DNA from: Chitinophaga sp. LS1 | Lineage (GTDB): Bacteria; Bacteroidota; Bacteroidia; Chitinophagales; Chitinophagaceae | Assembly: GCF_034274695.1 (NCBI RefSeq) | Contig: NZ_CP128362.1 | Span: 4,652,501-4,716,500, forward strand | DNA length: 64,000 nt | Direction: 5' to 3' | Shown here: positions 10,101 through 18,606 of the stretch, piece by piece | Layout of the letters: each line of letters starts with the position of its first letter | Numbering within the stretch: the stretch's first letter is position 1 | Position numbers and translations under genes: made by a program | The notes under the pieces: model-generated | Database searches by the model: none | What the model was told of the DNA's origin: nothing | What the model saw: only the letters and a program-made list of their open reading frames with translations

Positions 10101-10666
10101 TCACCAACACCTTTACCTACGGTCACTTTACACTGAATACCCTGATCGATTACCGCCAGGGTGGCCAGTTCTTCTCTTATATGTTCATGAACCTGTTGTC
10201 TGACGGTCGTACTAAAAATACACTGAAAGGCCGTGATACAGAGCATGGTGGTCTGAGCTGGAACGATGGTACAACCGACCGTACAGATGGTATGATCGAA
10301 GACGGTTATATCTCAGATGGCAATGGTAACTATGTTAAGAATACCAACGTTACAGATCCTGAAAGTTTCTACGGTGACTACTATTGGAAGATGCACGCCC
10401 GCAATACCTTCAGCGCTACATATGTAAAGCTGCGTGAAGTGAGCCTGACATACCTGTTCAGCAAAGAGCAGACTGGCAGACTGCCGATCTCTAACCTGAG
10501 TGTATCACTGATAGCACGCAACCTGTTTAGCTGGACAGCCGCTGGTAGCGGATATGATCCTGAAACTGCGATGACGATCAAGAGCGGTAGCATCACCCCT
10601 GGTACATCCAGCTGGTCACTGCCATATACACGTTCTTATGGTGTGAAACTGGGTCTTAATTTTTAA
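7193..10666 (+). CDS. SusC/RagA-family TonB-dependent outer membrane transporter with STN signalling domain
   Basis: The 1157-residue protein has a signal peptide (about 1-25), an STN domain (about 28-110) that contacts FecR-type regulators, a carboxypeptidase-regulatory-like domain (about 130-200, INGTITNDKGEPVPGAIITD), a TonB plug (about 205-330, including ITIRGASSIANNNQPLFVVDG and VLKGASAAALYGSRAANGVI), and a long beta-barrel ending in an aromatic residue (YGVKLGLNF). Size and order are typical of SusC. It pairs with the SusD gene 18 bases downstream. The neighbouring hydrolases suggest a phosphate-containing cargo; that is inference, because SusC sequence does not reveal the substrate. 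Confidence 0.95.
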   Translation: MKRKLNRYVVLTVLLLLEVWQVRAHTAPIAYNYVSEKVSLITALQKMEDIFHVNFNYNSATVANKFVYLEQFPQQGAFNASKVAQALQPLGLTIVELGHKDYAIQRMTTANAITISGNDHNANNDDHKIINGTITNDKGEPVPGAIITDQATNKSVIADDQGRYTIEVNGATTLLVHAVGFTKKTVKAGTSAMLNIQLMPDVKDLSAVVVTALGIKREEKALGYSIATLDGSKVSTVKDVNIVNSLSGKVAGVDIRSASSDPGGSVLITIRGASSIANNNQPLFVVDGVPVASANRSPTVPVGQVTVDYGSPISDVSPDDIATVTVLKGASAAALYGSRAANGVILITTKSGNGKNKKGLNVSANFSAIYDKAWQFPDFQSEYGAGDATGSVDPSNTLSTASWGPKLNTGAKYIQWNSPTDANGDKVATDWIAYPNRVKDFYETGSTYTSNVAITGSNFRLSYTNLQNKGITPNTGLQRNNINLAAGYDLNPKIKVTTNIAYTNNTSNNRPTFNRGSSSYILYTMPANINSKLLKNYWQSGEEGLQQWSQDQGSTDNPYFVAYQLTNAYNRHHVTGNVQLTMELAKGLTLMGRTGLDWYTETDESKRAVSAVQNPYGAYYIGDLFGSEQNTDFLLTYKKSLQHDFAFFVSVGANRMDQHSNTQSQAASKLVMPGVYNISNAAAGTVTNSSYKATKRINSLYAMGELSYKSYAFLDLSARNDWSSALPTNHNSYFYPSASLSLVLSDMLKIEHGALSYAKLRLNWSKVGKDTDPYSLYNSFTFSSPDWGDVKMATFSTTLKNNNLKPEIATSYEIGTDLKFFNNRLAVEATWYTTDSRNQIIQIPTTMASGYSARIINAGEIRNRGWEVAVHGTPISGKFIWDIGANFTRNRNKVIALADGITSYLQGSAEGMQYQVREGQSLGNMYGFTWTTVPDGPNKGKELLDETGHSQYATGLVKIGNYNPDFSLGITNTFTYGHFTLNTLIDYRQGGQFFSYMFMNLLSDGRTKNTLKGRDTEHGGLSWNDGTTDRTDGMIEDGYISDGNGNYVKNTNVTDPESFYGDYYWKMHARNTFSATYVKLREVSLTYLFSKEQTGRLPISNLSVSLIARNLFSWTAAGSGYDPETAMTIKSGSITPGTSSWSLPYTRSYGVKLGLNF

Positions 10667-10684
10667 TATTCATACGACAACTAT

Positions 10685-12142
10685 ATGAAAAAGATATATG
10701 CCATTGGAGTGCTGTTCATGTTAAGTGCATGTACAAAGAACTTTGAGGAAATCAACACGGATCCAAATACGGCGACAACTGTGAATCCGCAATACCTGCT
10801 TTCAACGGCACTGGTAAAGACGGCATATCCCTATCAGAGCGAGGCATTTCTCGACCAGCCTGCAGAAGCAGGCCGTTACATCACCAAAGTACGTAACGAA
10901 GGTGATGACCTGTTTGGCTGGTCTGGCAATAGCTGGGACGGGTATTACGGTGCGCTGACATACAACAAAACCTTCCATGATCTGGCAGCCGGCAATGATA
11001 TGTTGCAATACACAGCCGTGTCAGACATCATCAGGGTTTTCAACTTCGCTTATATTACAGACCTATATGGAGACATACCTTATAGTGAGGCCTTACTATC
11101 TAAAGACAGTAGTATAGTACATCCCAAATACGATCAGCAGGAGGATATCTATCCTTCGCTGCTGGCCACACTTACCGCTGCAAATGATACGCTGGCGGCG
11201 ACAACGCTGAGCATCGATGCAGACTACGATATCCTGTATAGTGGTGTTGCACTGAACTGGCGCAAATTTGCCAATGCACTGCACCTGCGTTTACTGCTGC
11301 GTATATCGAACAAGTCAGCAAGTGCATATACTGAAATGCAGAATATAGTAGACAATCCTTCCAAATATCCTTTGTTCGACAGCAATAGCGACGATGCCGC
11401 ACTGAGATATTTAGGTGTCAATGCATCTGATGCATGGCCGGGTGGTAACCTGAACAGCAAGACGACTGAGATCGATAAATACAAACCTAGTAAGGAGATC
11501 GTAGATACACTGCTGCGTCTGAATGATCCAAGGCTACCGATCTGGGTAGCGCCTGTATCAAGTACAACAGGGTATACAGTAGATTCAAATCTGTATGTAG
11601 GTGTACCCAATGCGATTTCTTCTCCTTATGATTATAATGGTGGTGAGACGCATATTTCCAAGATGGCAGCTATCTTCTACGCTAACCAGGATGATTTGCT
11701 GAATGCAAGTATGATGACCTATGCAGAGCAATGTTTTATACTGGCGGAAGTAGTACAGAGTGGCAAAGTAACGGTGAGTGGTGAAACAGCTTCTTCTTTA
11801 TATAATAAAGGTATCAGCGCATCGCTGGATGCATACGGGGTATCTGCTACTGATAAGGCAACTTACCTGGCACAGGCCTCTGTACAATACAATGGTACAT
11901 TGGTACAGCTGATCACACAGAAGTGGATTGCGAATTTCCTGAAAGGACCAGAAGGTTGGTTCGATCATAGAAGAACAGGGTATCCTGTATTTGTGACCGG
12001 ACCGCTGGCTGCTATATCTGAGATCCCTTCCCGGTATAAGTATCCTACTACAGAGCAGTCTTATAACCTGGATCAGTATAATGCTGCGGTAGCAAGACAG
12101 GGTGCGGATGTACTGACAACGAAGATGTGGTATTTAAAATGA
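10685..12142 (+). CDS. SusD/RagB-family surface lipoprotein (SusD-like_2 type)
   Basis: This 485-residue lipoprotein has a lipobox LSAC with Cys16, followed by the diagnostic NTDPN motif (FEEINTDPNTA) of the SusD-like_2 group. The helical body carries the usual RVFNFAYITDLYGDIPYSEAL pattern of TPR-like SusD proteins, and the C-terminal part contains the WFDHRRTGYP segment common in this family. It acts as the lid and ligand-binding partner of the SusC barrel directly upstream. The 18-base gap and same strand indicate one operon. Confidence 0.93.
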   Translation: MKKIYAIGVLFMLSACTKNFEEINTDPNTATTVNPQYLLSTALVKTAYPYQSEAFLDQPAEAGRYITKVRNEGDDLFGWSGNSWDGYYGALTYNKTFHDLAAGNDMLQYTAVSDIIRVFNFAYITDLYGDIPYSEALLSKDSSIVHPKYDQQEDIYPSLLATLTAANDTLAATTLSIDADYDILYSGVALNWRKFANALHLRLLLRISNKSASAYTEMQNIVDNPSKYPLFDSNSDDAALRYLGVNASDAWPGGNLNSKTTEIDKYKPSKEIVDTLLRLNDPRLPIWVAPVSSTTGYTVDSNLYVGVPNAISSPYDYNGGETHISKMAAIFYANQDDLLNASMMTYAEQCFILAEVVQSGKVTVSGETASSLYNKGISASLDAYGVSATDKATYLAQASVQYNGTLVQLITQKWIANFLKGPEGWFDHRRTGYPVFVTGPLAAISEIPSRYKYPTTEQSYNLDQYNAAVARQGADVLTTKMWYLK

Positions 12143-12155
12143 TAAATAATTAGCT

Positions 12156-12839
12156 ATGCAATTTTTTTCAATACTATTGATTGCATTGCTGCCTGTCGTA
12201 AAGCATAAACATGTAGTGATCGCCCATAGAGGCGATCACACTGTTTTACCGGAGAACACACTGGCAGCATATACACGTGCAATAGAAGATGGAGTGGATT
12301 ATGTAGAGGTAGATTTGAGGACGTTCAAGGATGGGAGATTATATATTAGTCATGGGGAGCTGTCTGCGCTATCTGACAAAGTGCCTTCCTTTGAACAGGT
12401 ATTGAGTCTTTGTAAGAAAAAGGTAAACATCTACCTTGACTTTAAAGATGCCGATCCGGCTATAGTATATCCATTGATTAAGAAAGCGGGTATGCAAAAG
12501 CACATCGTTGTATTCTGCAATACATTTGAGCAATTGAAGGATTGGCACAAAGTGGCGCCAGATATGCCACTGATGACGAGTGTGCCTGATGAAGTGAAGG
12601 ATCTGAATGCGTTTTTTGACGAATACCCGGTGTCAGTGATCGATGGCAGCATTGGACAATATACCCCTGAAATGCTGGCAGTTTGCAAAAAACGGAATGT
12701 AGCCATATGGCTGGATGTGCAGGCAAAGGATGAAGATCCTCTTCGCTGGCAAAAGGCGTTGGATACACCTGTACAGGGTTTACAAACCGATCACCCGGGG
12801 GCATTGATCAATTACCTTAAACAAAATGGGGACAGATAA
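12156..12839 (+). CDS. Glycerophosphodiester phosphodiesterase family protein (short form)
   Basis: This 227-residue secreted protein has a short signal peptide and the GDPD TIM-barrel motifs: HRGD (about 22-25), PENT with the metal-binding Glu, VEVDLRTFKDG, and a histidine in ISHGELS. It ends QTDHPGALINYL, typical of the family. GDPDs hydrolyse glycerophosphodiesters to glycerol-3-phosphate and an alcohol. Compared with its neighbour it lacks the roughly 25-residue stretch around MHDxxxxxxTxGxG, jumping from ISHGEL almost directly to VPSFEQVL. This may narrow or alter activity. It follows SusD by 13 bases and overlaps the next gene by one base. Confidence 0.85.
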   Translation: MQFFSILLIALLPVVKHKHVVIAHRGDHTVLPENTLAAYTRAIEDGVDYVEVDLRTFKDGRLYISHGELSALSDKVPSFEQVLSLCKKKVNIYLDFKDADPAIVYPLIKKAGMQKHIVVFCNTFEQLKDWHKVAPDMPLMTSVPDEVKDLNAFFDEYPVSVIDGSIGQYTPEMLAVCKKRNVAIWLDVQAKDEDPLRWQKALDTPVQGLQTDHPGALINYLKQNGDR

Positions 12840-13651
12840 TGAATAAGCTATTATTTTTACTGCTGTTTATGGCGCCTGTAGATAATATTATAAAGGATTT
12901 CTATCACCACCATGAATATGTATTGGTCGCGGCCCATCGTGCCGATCATGAGGAGTATCCTGAAAATTCTCTGCCGGCTATCCAGCGAGCGATAGATAAA
13001 GGTATTGACATTATTGAATTAGATGTTCGGGAAACAAAGGATGGGGTACTTGTGTTAATGCACGATAAGAGTATTGAGAAAAAGACGGATGGACATGGAA
13101 ATGTAACCGATCTTACTTTTTCTGAATTACAGGGTGTACATTTAAAAAGAGAAGGCGTCATTACCTCAGAACGAATTCCTTCTTTTCAGAATGCGTTGGA
13201 AATGGCGAGAGGAAAGATCATGATCGATATCGATTTTAAAGCAGATACACGTAGTGCGATGGTATCGACCTGTAAACTGGTACGCGACATGGGAATGGAA
13301 AAACAGGTGTTGTTTTTTGTATATGATTATAAAGATGCGGATCTTGTAAGAGCAATAGATCCGAATATACCGGTGATGCCAAGGGTGCATAATGCGGAAG
13401 AGACTATGGCGGTGGTAAAACAGGGACGTTATGCTATCCTGCATGGAGATGATGATTTTTATACGGATAGTTTAATGCAGGTCGTGCGGAAAGCGAATAT
13501 GAGAGTGTGGATGAATGCACTGGGGGATTATGATGATTTAGGGGAGAAGGGGTTTGATTCGCTGTTGCAGAAGAAGCAGGTGAATGTGATTCAGACGGAT
13601 AGGCCGGAGGAGTTGCTGGGGTATTTACGGAGGAAGGGATTGCATAGATAA
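12839..13651 (+). CDS. Glycerophosphodiester phosphodiesterase family protein (full-length form)
   Basis: This 270-residue protein has a short N-terminal signal segment and the complete GDPD pattern: AHRADHEEYPENS, IIELDVRETKDG, LMHDKSIEKKTDGHG (catalytic His plus following loop), then IPSFQNALEMARGK and a C-terminal IQTDRPEELLGYL. The start ATG overlaps the preceding stop (TAATG), so translation is probably coupled. The first motif reads HRAD rather than the commoner HRG, a mild departure. Together with its neighbour it would release phosphomonoesters in the periplasm for the phosphatase encoded next. Confidence 0.9.
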   Translation: MNKLLFLLLFMAPVDNIIKDFYHHHEYVLVAAHRADHEEYPENSLPAIQRAIDKGIDIIELDVRETKDGVLVLMHDKSIEKKTDGHGNVTDLTFSELQGVHLKREGVITSERIPSFQNALEMARGKIMIDIDFKADTRSAMVSTCKLVRDMGMEKQVLFFVYDYKDADLVRAIDPNIPVMPRVHNAEETMAVVKQGRYAILHGDDDFYTDSLMQVVRKANMRVWMNALGDYDDLGEKGFDSLLQKKQVNVIQTDRPEELLGYLRRKGLHR

Positions 13652-13697
13652 AAATAACGTAAAGATCATATAGTAATTACTAGAATTAAACAGAATT

Positions 13698-15284
13698 ATG
13701 ATTACCTCGCAGAAAAAAATGCAAATGAAGGGATGGCTGTTGCTTTGTTTATTATTTGGTGCGTTTTTAAATGTGCGTGCCCAGATCAGTGATGGAGATG
13801 AAGACCCGATTACAGTGATCCGTGGCCCCTACTTACAGGTAGGATCCCCCACCGCTATGACGATCCGCTGGCGTACAAATGTAGCCACACGTAGCCGTGT
13901 GCGCTTTGGTACGACAGTGAACAAATGGGATCTCTTAAAAGACGATTCTACAATTACGACAGAACACATCGTGCGTATTTCAGGTTTACAACCTCATACC
14001 CGTTACTATTATACAGTAGGTACATTTGCCGATACATTGCAGGGCGATGCGAACAACTACTTCTACACCCTGCCGGCTGTGGGTAGCAAAGACCTGATCA
14101 GGATCGGTGCATTTGGAGATTGTGGCAATAACTCCGCCAACCAGCGTAATGTAAAACAATCCGTACTCAATTACCTGGGTAATAACTATATGGATGCGTG
14201 GATACTCTTAGGTGATAATGCATATGGCAGTGGTACCGACCAGGAGTTTCAGACAAAGTTTTTTAATGTATATAAAGATGATCTGTTAAAACAGCATCCC
14301 TTGTATCCTACACCGGGTAACCATGATTACAATGACCATGATTTTCCCGGTGCGGTAGAAGTAGCGATGCGTACGCACAAGACCGCGTATTATCAGAACT
14401 TCTCTATGCCGACAGAAGCAGAAGATGGTGGTGTACCTTCTCACACACAGGCGTTCTTCTCATTTGATATCGGAAATGTACACTTTATTTCATTGGATAG
14501 CTATGGTAAGGAAGCAGATCAATATCGTCTGTACGATACACTGGGTCCGCAGGTACAATGGGTAAAGCGTGACCTGGAAGCGAATAAGAATAGACAGTGG
14601 GTGATTGCTTACTGGCACCACCCTCCTTATACGATGGGATCTCACAACTCTGATGAAGCAGATGAGCTGATCAGTATCCGTGAAAACTTTATCCGTATAC
14701 TTGAGCGGAATGGTGTAGACCTCATCCTTTGCGGACATAGCCATGATTACGAGCGTTCCCGCCTCATGAAAGGACATTATGGAATGATGGATTCATTTGA
14801 TCCTGCGGTACATAACCTGAGTCATTCTTCAGGGCTGTATGATGGTAGTGAGAATAGCTGTCCTTATGTAAAAGATTCACTGAATGCAGGAACGGTGTAT
14901 GTGGTGAGTGGTTCAGCAGGTAAACTGGGTGGCAGACAAAAGACCTACCCACACAAGGCGATGCAGTATGCGAATGATACGAATGGTGGGGCATCCTTGT
15001 TAGAAATTGAAAACAATCGGCTGGATCTGAAATGGATTTGTGCAGACGGCGTGATCCGTGATCATTTCACGATGATGAAAGAAGTGAATAAGCACAATGA
15101 GATCAAAGCCAAAGCGGGACAGTCATTGACACTGACGGCTTCATTTGTGGGTAATTATAAGTGGAGTGAGAAGGGGCAGGAGACTAAGTCAATAACGATC
15201 AAGGTGGCAAAAGGAACGAACACTTATACTGTAGAAGATAAGGAAGGTTGTGTAAAAGATACCTTTACAATTACAGCGCGATGA
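13698..15284 (+). CDS. Secreted purple acid phosphatase-like metallophosphoesterase
   Basis: The 528-residue protein has a signal peptide (ending near VRAQ, about 29), a fibronectin-like purple acid phosphatase N-domain (about 40-125, RGPYLQVGSPTAMTIRWRT) and a metallophosphoesterase domain (about 130-430). All metal-site motifs are visible: GDCGNN, LGDNAYG, GNHDYN, WHHPPY and CGHSHDYERS. A C-terminal domain of about 80 residues (AKAGQSLTLTASF) resembles an Ig-like or secretion-associated module. It would free inorganic phosphate from monoesters. Later ATGs at 13719 and 13725 are possible starts. It lies 46 bases after the GDPD gene and overlaps the next gene by four bases. Confidence 0.9.
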   Translation: MITSQKKMQMKGWLLLCLLFGAFLNVRAQISDGDEDPITVIRGPYLQVGSPTAMTIRWRTNVATRSRVRFGTTVNKWDLLKDDSTITTEHIVRISGLQPHTRYYYTVGTFADTLQGDANNYFYTLPAVGSKDLIRIGAFGDCGNNSANQRNVKQSVLNYLGNNYMDAWILLGDNAYGSGTDQEFQTKFFNVYKDDLLKQHPLYPTPGNHDYNDHDFPGAVEVAMRTHKTAYYQNFSMPTEAEDGGVPSHTQAFFSFDIGNVHFISLDSYGKEADQYRLYDTLGPQVQWVKRDLEANKNRQWVIAYWHHPPYTMGSHNSDEADELISIRENFIRILERNGVDLILCGHSHDYERSRLMKGHYGMMDSFDPAVHNLSHSSGLYDGSENSCPYVKDSLNAGTVYVVSGSAGKLGGRQKTYPHKAMQYANDTNGGASLLEIENNRLDLKWICADGVIRDHFTMMKEVNKHNEIKAKAGQSLTLTASFVGNYKWSEKGQETKSITIKVAKGTNTYTVEDKEGCVKDTFTITAR

Positions 15285-17011
15285 AAAGAATAAGGGTGCT
15301 CACCGGTTTGTGTTTGTTGTTGTGTCTGGGGATAGTCGGTGAAACACCAAAAGGGTACCCGGAGCAGGCGATCCGGTATTTCAAAGAGCAGCAGGTCGTA
15401 TTTGCATCAAAAGCAAGCGCTTTGAAAGCTGCTATTGAAAAGTATGATGTGAAAGATCCGGTTACTGTGGAGCAGGCGAAAGAAGCATTGAAGGAATGCA
15501 GGATTGCTTATAAACGCATTTCATTTTTCCTTGAATACTTCTTTGTGAGCGAAGCGTATGTGTTCAATACGCCGGCGAAGTATGAGGTAGAAGAACCTTA
15601 TATAGAATATGAAGAGCCGGTAGGATTGCAACAAATAGAAGCGTTATTATATAGTCATGCATCGAAAGAAGAACTGATGCAGCAGGCAGACATCGTCGCA
15701 GAAACAGCGGCAGGTCTGCCTGCTTTGTTATATAACTTTAAGGCCACGGATGCGCAGGTGATGGAGAGTATCCAGTTAGAATTAATCCGGATACAGAGTT
15801 TGTATATAACGGGGTATGATGCGCCTTCCTTACAATGTGGGGTGCCGGAGGCCGCGGCGGCGATGGATGCATTGCGGAATGTGGTGGGAGTAGATAGTAT
15901 TCGCTCCGCGATGTCTGCCGCGTTTGATTATTTGCATGACCATCCTGATTTCAACAGTTTTGATCGCCTCACGTTTATTACTGATTATGCCATGCCGGTA
16001 CAACGTATGCTTTCAAACGTAGAAGCGACGCATACGGTAAGAGCGCTGAATACAACGGCGATTTATGGTGCGCGGGATGCATTTAAGAAAGAAACCTTTA
16101 CACAGGGGGCGGATATTACAGTAGATGGCAGGGGGGATGTAATACGTAACGCAGATAACAGTGTGCCAAAGATTGGGTATGATACAGCTTTAGGTCGTCG
16201 GTTGTTTTTCGAGAAAAAGCTATCTGGTAATAGGCAGCGTAGTTGTGCCACCTGTCATTTACCGGAAAAGCATTTTACAGATGGGATGCCCCAGAATGCG
16301 TCTTTGTCAGGAGGGTTTTTACCAAGGAATACGCCCTCATTATTATATGCAACCTATCAGTATGCACAGTTCTGGGATGGCCGGGCAAAGAGCCTGGAAG
16401 AGCAGATAGATATGGTATTGCATAGTCCGGCCGAGATGGGGGGAACGGATGATAGTATTGTGGCGCGTATGCAAATGCCGAAGGCGAAGGTCATCCGTGC
16501 GCTGGCGGCTTATATCCGTACATTGACCCCGTTTAATTCTCCTTTTGATCATTATACAGAGGGAGATAGAACGGCGATGACCAGTCAGCAGAAGCATGGG
16601 TTTAATATTTTTATGGGCAAGGCTCGTTGTGGGAGTTGTCATTTTGCACCGTTGTTCAATGGGTTGACGCCTCCGTTATTTAACAGAACGGAATTTGAAA
16701 TATTAGGAGTACCCCTATACAGTGATCTGCAACATCCGGTGGCAGATACGGACAGGGGTAGGATAGCGGTGTTTCCCATTACCTTTTATGAAGGCGCTTT
16801 TAAGACGCCTACAGTGAGGAATGCGGCTGCTACGGCGCCTTTTATGCATCATGGGAATTTTAGTACCATGCAGCAGGTGATTGACTTTTACAATCAGGGA
16901 GGCGTGACACCGGTGATGCATCAGACGTTGTCTTCTGATACATTAGGGCTGGATAAGGGGGAGCAGCAGGCGCTTATTTCTTTTTTAGAGGCATTGGTAG
17001 ATGGCGTGTAA
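15281..17011 (+). CDS. Di-haem cytochrome c peroxidase (CCP/MauG family) with a helical N-terminal domain
   Basis: From the ATG at 15281 (ATGA overlap with the phosphatase stop) the product is 576 residues with a signal peptide. Residues about 30-270 form an alpha-helical, Glu/Ala-rich domain reminiscent of imelysin-like proteins. The CCP part carries two haem motifs, CATCH (about 321-325) and CGSCH (about 450-454), with FFEKKLSGNRQRSCATCH and a histidine-rich C-terminus (TAPFMHHGNFSTMQQVIDFYNQGG). Such proteins reduce peroxide or oxidise a partner in the periplasm. It is the last gene of the SusCD locus; its link to phosphodiester use is not obvious. Confidence 0.87.
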   Translation: MKRIRVLTGLCLLLCLGIVGETPKGYPEQAIRYFKEQQVVFASKASALKAAIEKYDVKDPVTVEQAKEALKECRIAYKRISFFLEYFFVSEAYVFNTPAKYEVEEPYIEYEEPVGLQQIEALLYSHASKEELMQQADIVAETAAGLPALLYNFKATDAQVMESIQLELIRIQSLYITGYDAPSLQCGVPEAAAAMDALRNVVGVDSIRSAMSAAFDYLHDHPDFNSFDRLTFITDYAMPVQRMLSNVEATHTVRALNTTAIYGARDAFKKETFTQGADITVDGRGDVIRNADNSVPKIGYDTALGRRLFFEKKLSGNRQRSCATCHLPEKHFTDGMPQNASLSGGFLPRNTPSLLYATYQYAQFWDGRAKSLEEQIDMVLHSPAEMGGTDDSIVARMQMPKAKVIRALAAYIRTLTPFNSPFDHYTEGDRTAMTSQQKHGFNIFMGKARCGSCHFAPLFNGLTPPLFNRTEFEILGVPLYSDLQHPVADTDRGRIAVFPITFYEGAFKTPTVRNAAATAPFMHHGNFSTMQQVIDFYNQGGVTPVMHQTLSSDTLGLDKGEQQALISFLEALVDGV

Positions 17012-17091
17012 ACTCTTTAGCTAAGCTTATTTTCTAAGGTGCAGGCTGGTTTTCTTCTATTCACGGTAGGTGCTTATTCCTTTTTTGGGCC

Positions 17092-17340
17092 TTACATTGG
17101 TTTGAGTTTAAGTGGGAACCACGTATCCGAAGTATCTGCTGACCATACGTCTCTGTACACCCATTTTCCATTGTGTTTTTCAAGGTAGCCGGGGATGTCG
17201 GTGAATGGTTTGGGAATTGTTCCCGAATCTGTAAAGAATGCAGATTCCCTGATCCGAACGTGAGGTTGCTCGTACTTGGGTATTTGTTTTTTTTGCGTGC
17301 ACCCCCAAATTAAAAATAGGAAAATAAGGTACCGGGTCAT
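17092..17340 (-). CDS. Small predicted lipoprotein, function unknown
   Basis: An 82-residue frame starts MTRYLIFLFLIWGC, a signal peptide with a cysteine at 14 fitting a lipobox (IWGC). The rest is short, hydrophilic and without a recognised domain. Its start overlaps the end of the upstream acyltransferase gene by four bases, which supports it as a translated member of that operon. Confidence 0.6.
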   Translation of the reverse strand: MTRYLIFLFLIWGCTQKKQIPKYEQPHVRIRESAFFTDSGTIPKPFTDIPGYLEKHNGKWVYRDVWSADTSDTWFPLKLKPM

Positions 17341-18410
17341 TTTGCAAGAATTTTATCTCTCCATCTCAAAAATGGTTTTTCAACCAGGAACCTGAGCAGC
17401 CATGCAGCCGTGAGGCAGGTGATCGTACAAATTACAAACATCATTGTACTCTTCTTATCTATGCCCCATTGCGAGACGATCTTCTGGGTCACATGAATGA
17501 CTATCTTATGGCTCAGGTACAGCGCATAACTCAGCGCTGCCAGCGAGCGGGTGATCCAACTACCCTGTCTATATAAGAAGCATTCAGGGCTGGCGGCAGC
17601 AGCTACAACACAACCATAGCCAATGGCAATCAGGGGGAACCCATAAATGGATTCATTAAACAGGTCTTCGTTGTCACACAGGATGTAGGCGCCTGCCAGT
17701 ATGAGTAGTCCTGCTATCAGGAGCGGGGTACTATATTTATATAGCTTTTCTTTTATGGCGGCGAGACTAATACCTACAAGCAAGCCATCCAGCCGGCAGA
17801 AGGTAGGGTAGTATATCCATTTGTACCACACCATCCAGTTATCGGTGGTAGCGGGTAAATAGAAATGGTTCCAGCAGTAATAGCGAACGCCAAAACCAGC
17901 GAGGAATAGGGAGGCGATGAACCAGGGTGTGATTTGCGTCAATCGGTAGGTTCTGAAAAAGATGATCAATATAGGTAAGAGAAGGTAGAATTGCTCTTCG
18001 ATACAGAGGGACCAGGCATGTGAGAAGGCGCCGGTGTTTTTCAGGTCGAGGCCAATGTTTTGGGTGAAGGTGAGGAATTTCCATAATGGAGGGAGGGTAT
18101 CACGCTCCCGTAGGTACGGAAAAAGGAAGTACAGTGCTACAATGAGGAAGTAGGCGGGGAAGATGCGGAAGACCCTTTTGGTATAGAAGGTCTTTAAAGA
18201 GATCGGATCTTCACTGAATAGTTGGCCGGCGATGAGGAAGCCACTAAGTACGAAGAAGAGGTCTACGCCTGTCCAGCCGAAGCTACCGACTGTATAAATC
18301 CAGTTTGGGTGGCCAAATAGGTTGTAATGGAAAAGGTATACGAAAGTGATGGCAAATGCGCGAAGATGGTCAAGCCCGTTAAGCTTACGGGTGATCGGTT
18401 GATGTAGCAT
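17337..18410 (-). CDS. Acyltransferase 3 (OafA/YrhL-like) membrane protein
   Basis: From the ATG at 18410 the protein has 357 residues and about ten membrane segments. It starts LNGLDHLRAFAITFVYLFHY, the acyltransferase-3 signature with catalytic His, followed by WTGVDLFFVLSGFLIAGQL and RRVFRIFPAY-like motifs (KRVFRIFPAYFLI). Such enzymes move acyl (often acetyl) groups onto surface polysaccharides, lipids or peptidoglycan. The frame extends upstream to 18461, but those 17 residues do not look like the family start. No sugar-biosynthesis genes lie nearby, so the acceptor is unknown. Confidence 0.88.
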   Translation of the reverse strand: MLHQPITRKLNGLDHLRAFAITFVYLFHYNLFGHPNWIYTVGSFGWTGVDLFFVLSGFLIAGQLFSEDPISLKTFYTKRVFRIFPAYFLIVALYFLFPYLRERDTLPPLWKFLTFTQNIGLDLKNTGAFSHAWSLCIEEQFYLLLPILIIFFRTYRLTQITPWFIASLFLAGFGVRYYCWNHFYLPATTDNWMVWYKWIYYPTFCRLDGLLVGISLAAIKEKLYKYSTPLLIAGLLILAGAYILCDNEDLFNESIYGFPLIAIGYGCVVAAAASPECFLYRQGSWITRSLAALSYALYLSHKIVIHVTQKIVSQWGIDKKSTMMFVICTITCLTAAWLLRFLVEKPFLRWRDKILAK

Positions 18411-18606
18411 AGTAAGTAATGGGAAAGGATTGCAAAATAGTATTTTTTGAATAGTGTACAACGAAGAGATGTATTTTTATTTATAGCGATTAGTGAAGAA
18501 GATATTATTCATTTGGTTTGATACTTGCATAAATTACACCGGGTGTATATCTGTTATTGGTCGCCTTCCTTTTGGTGACGGCGATTTTTTATTTACATTC
18601 ATAGTT

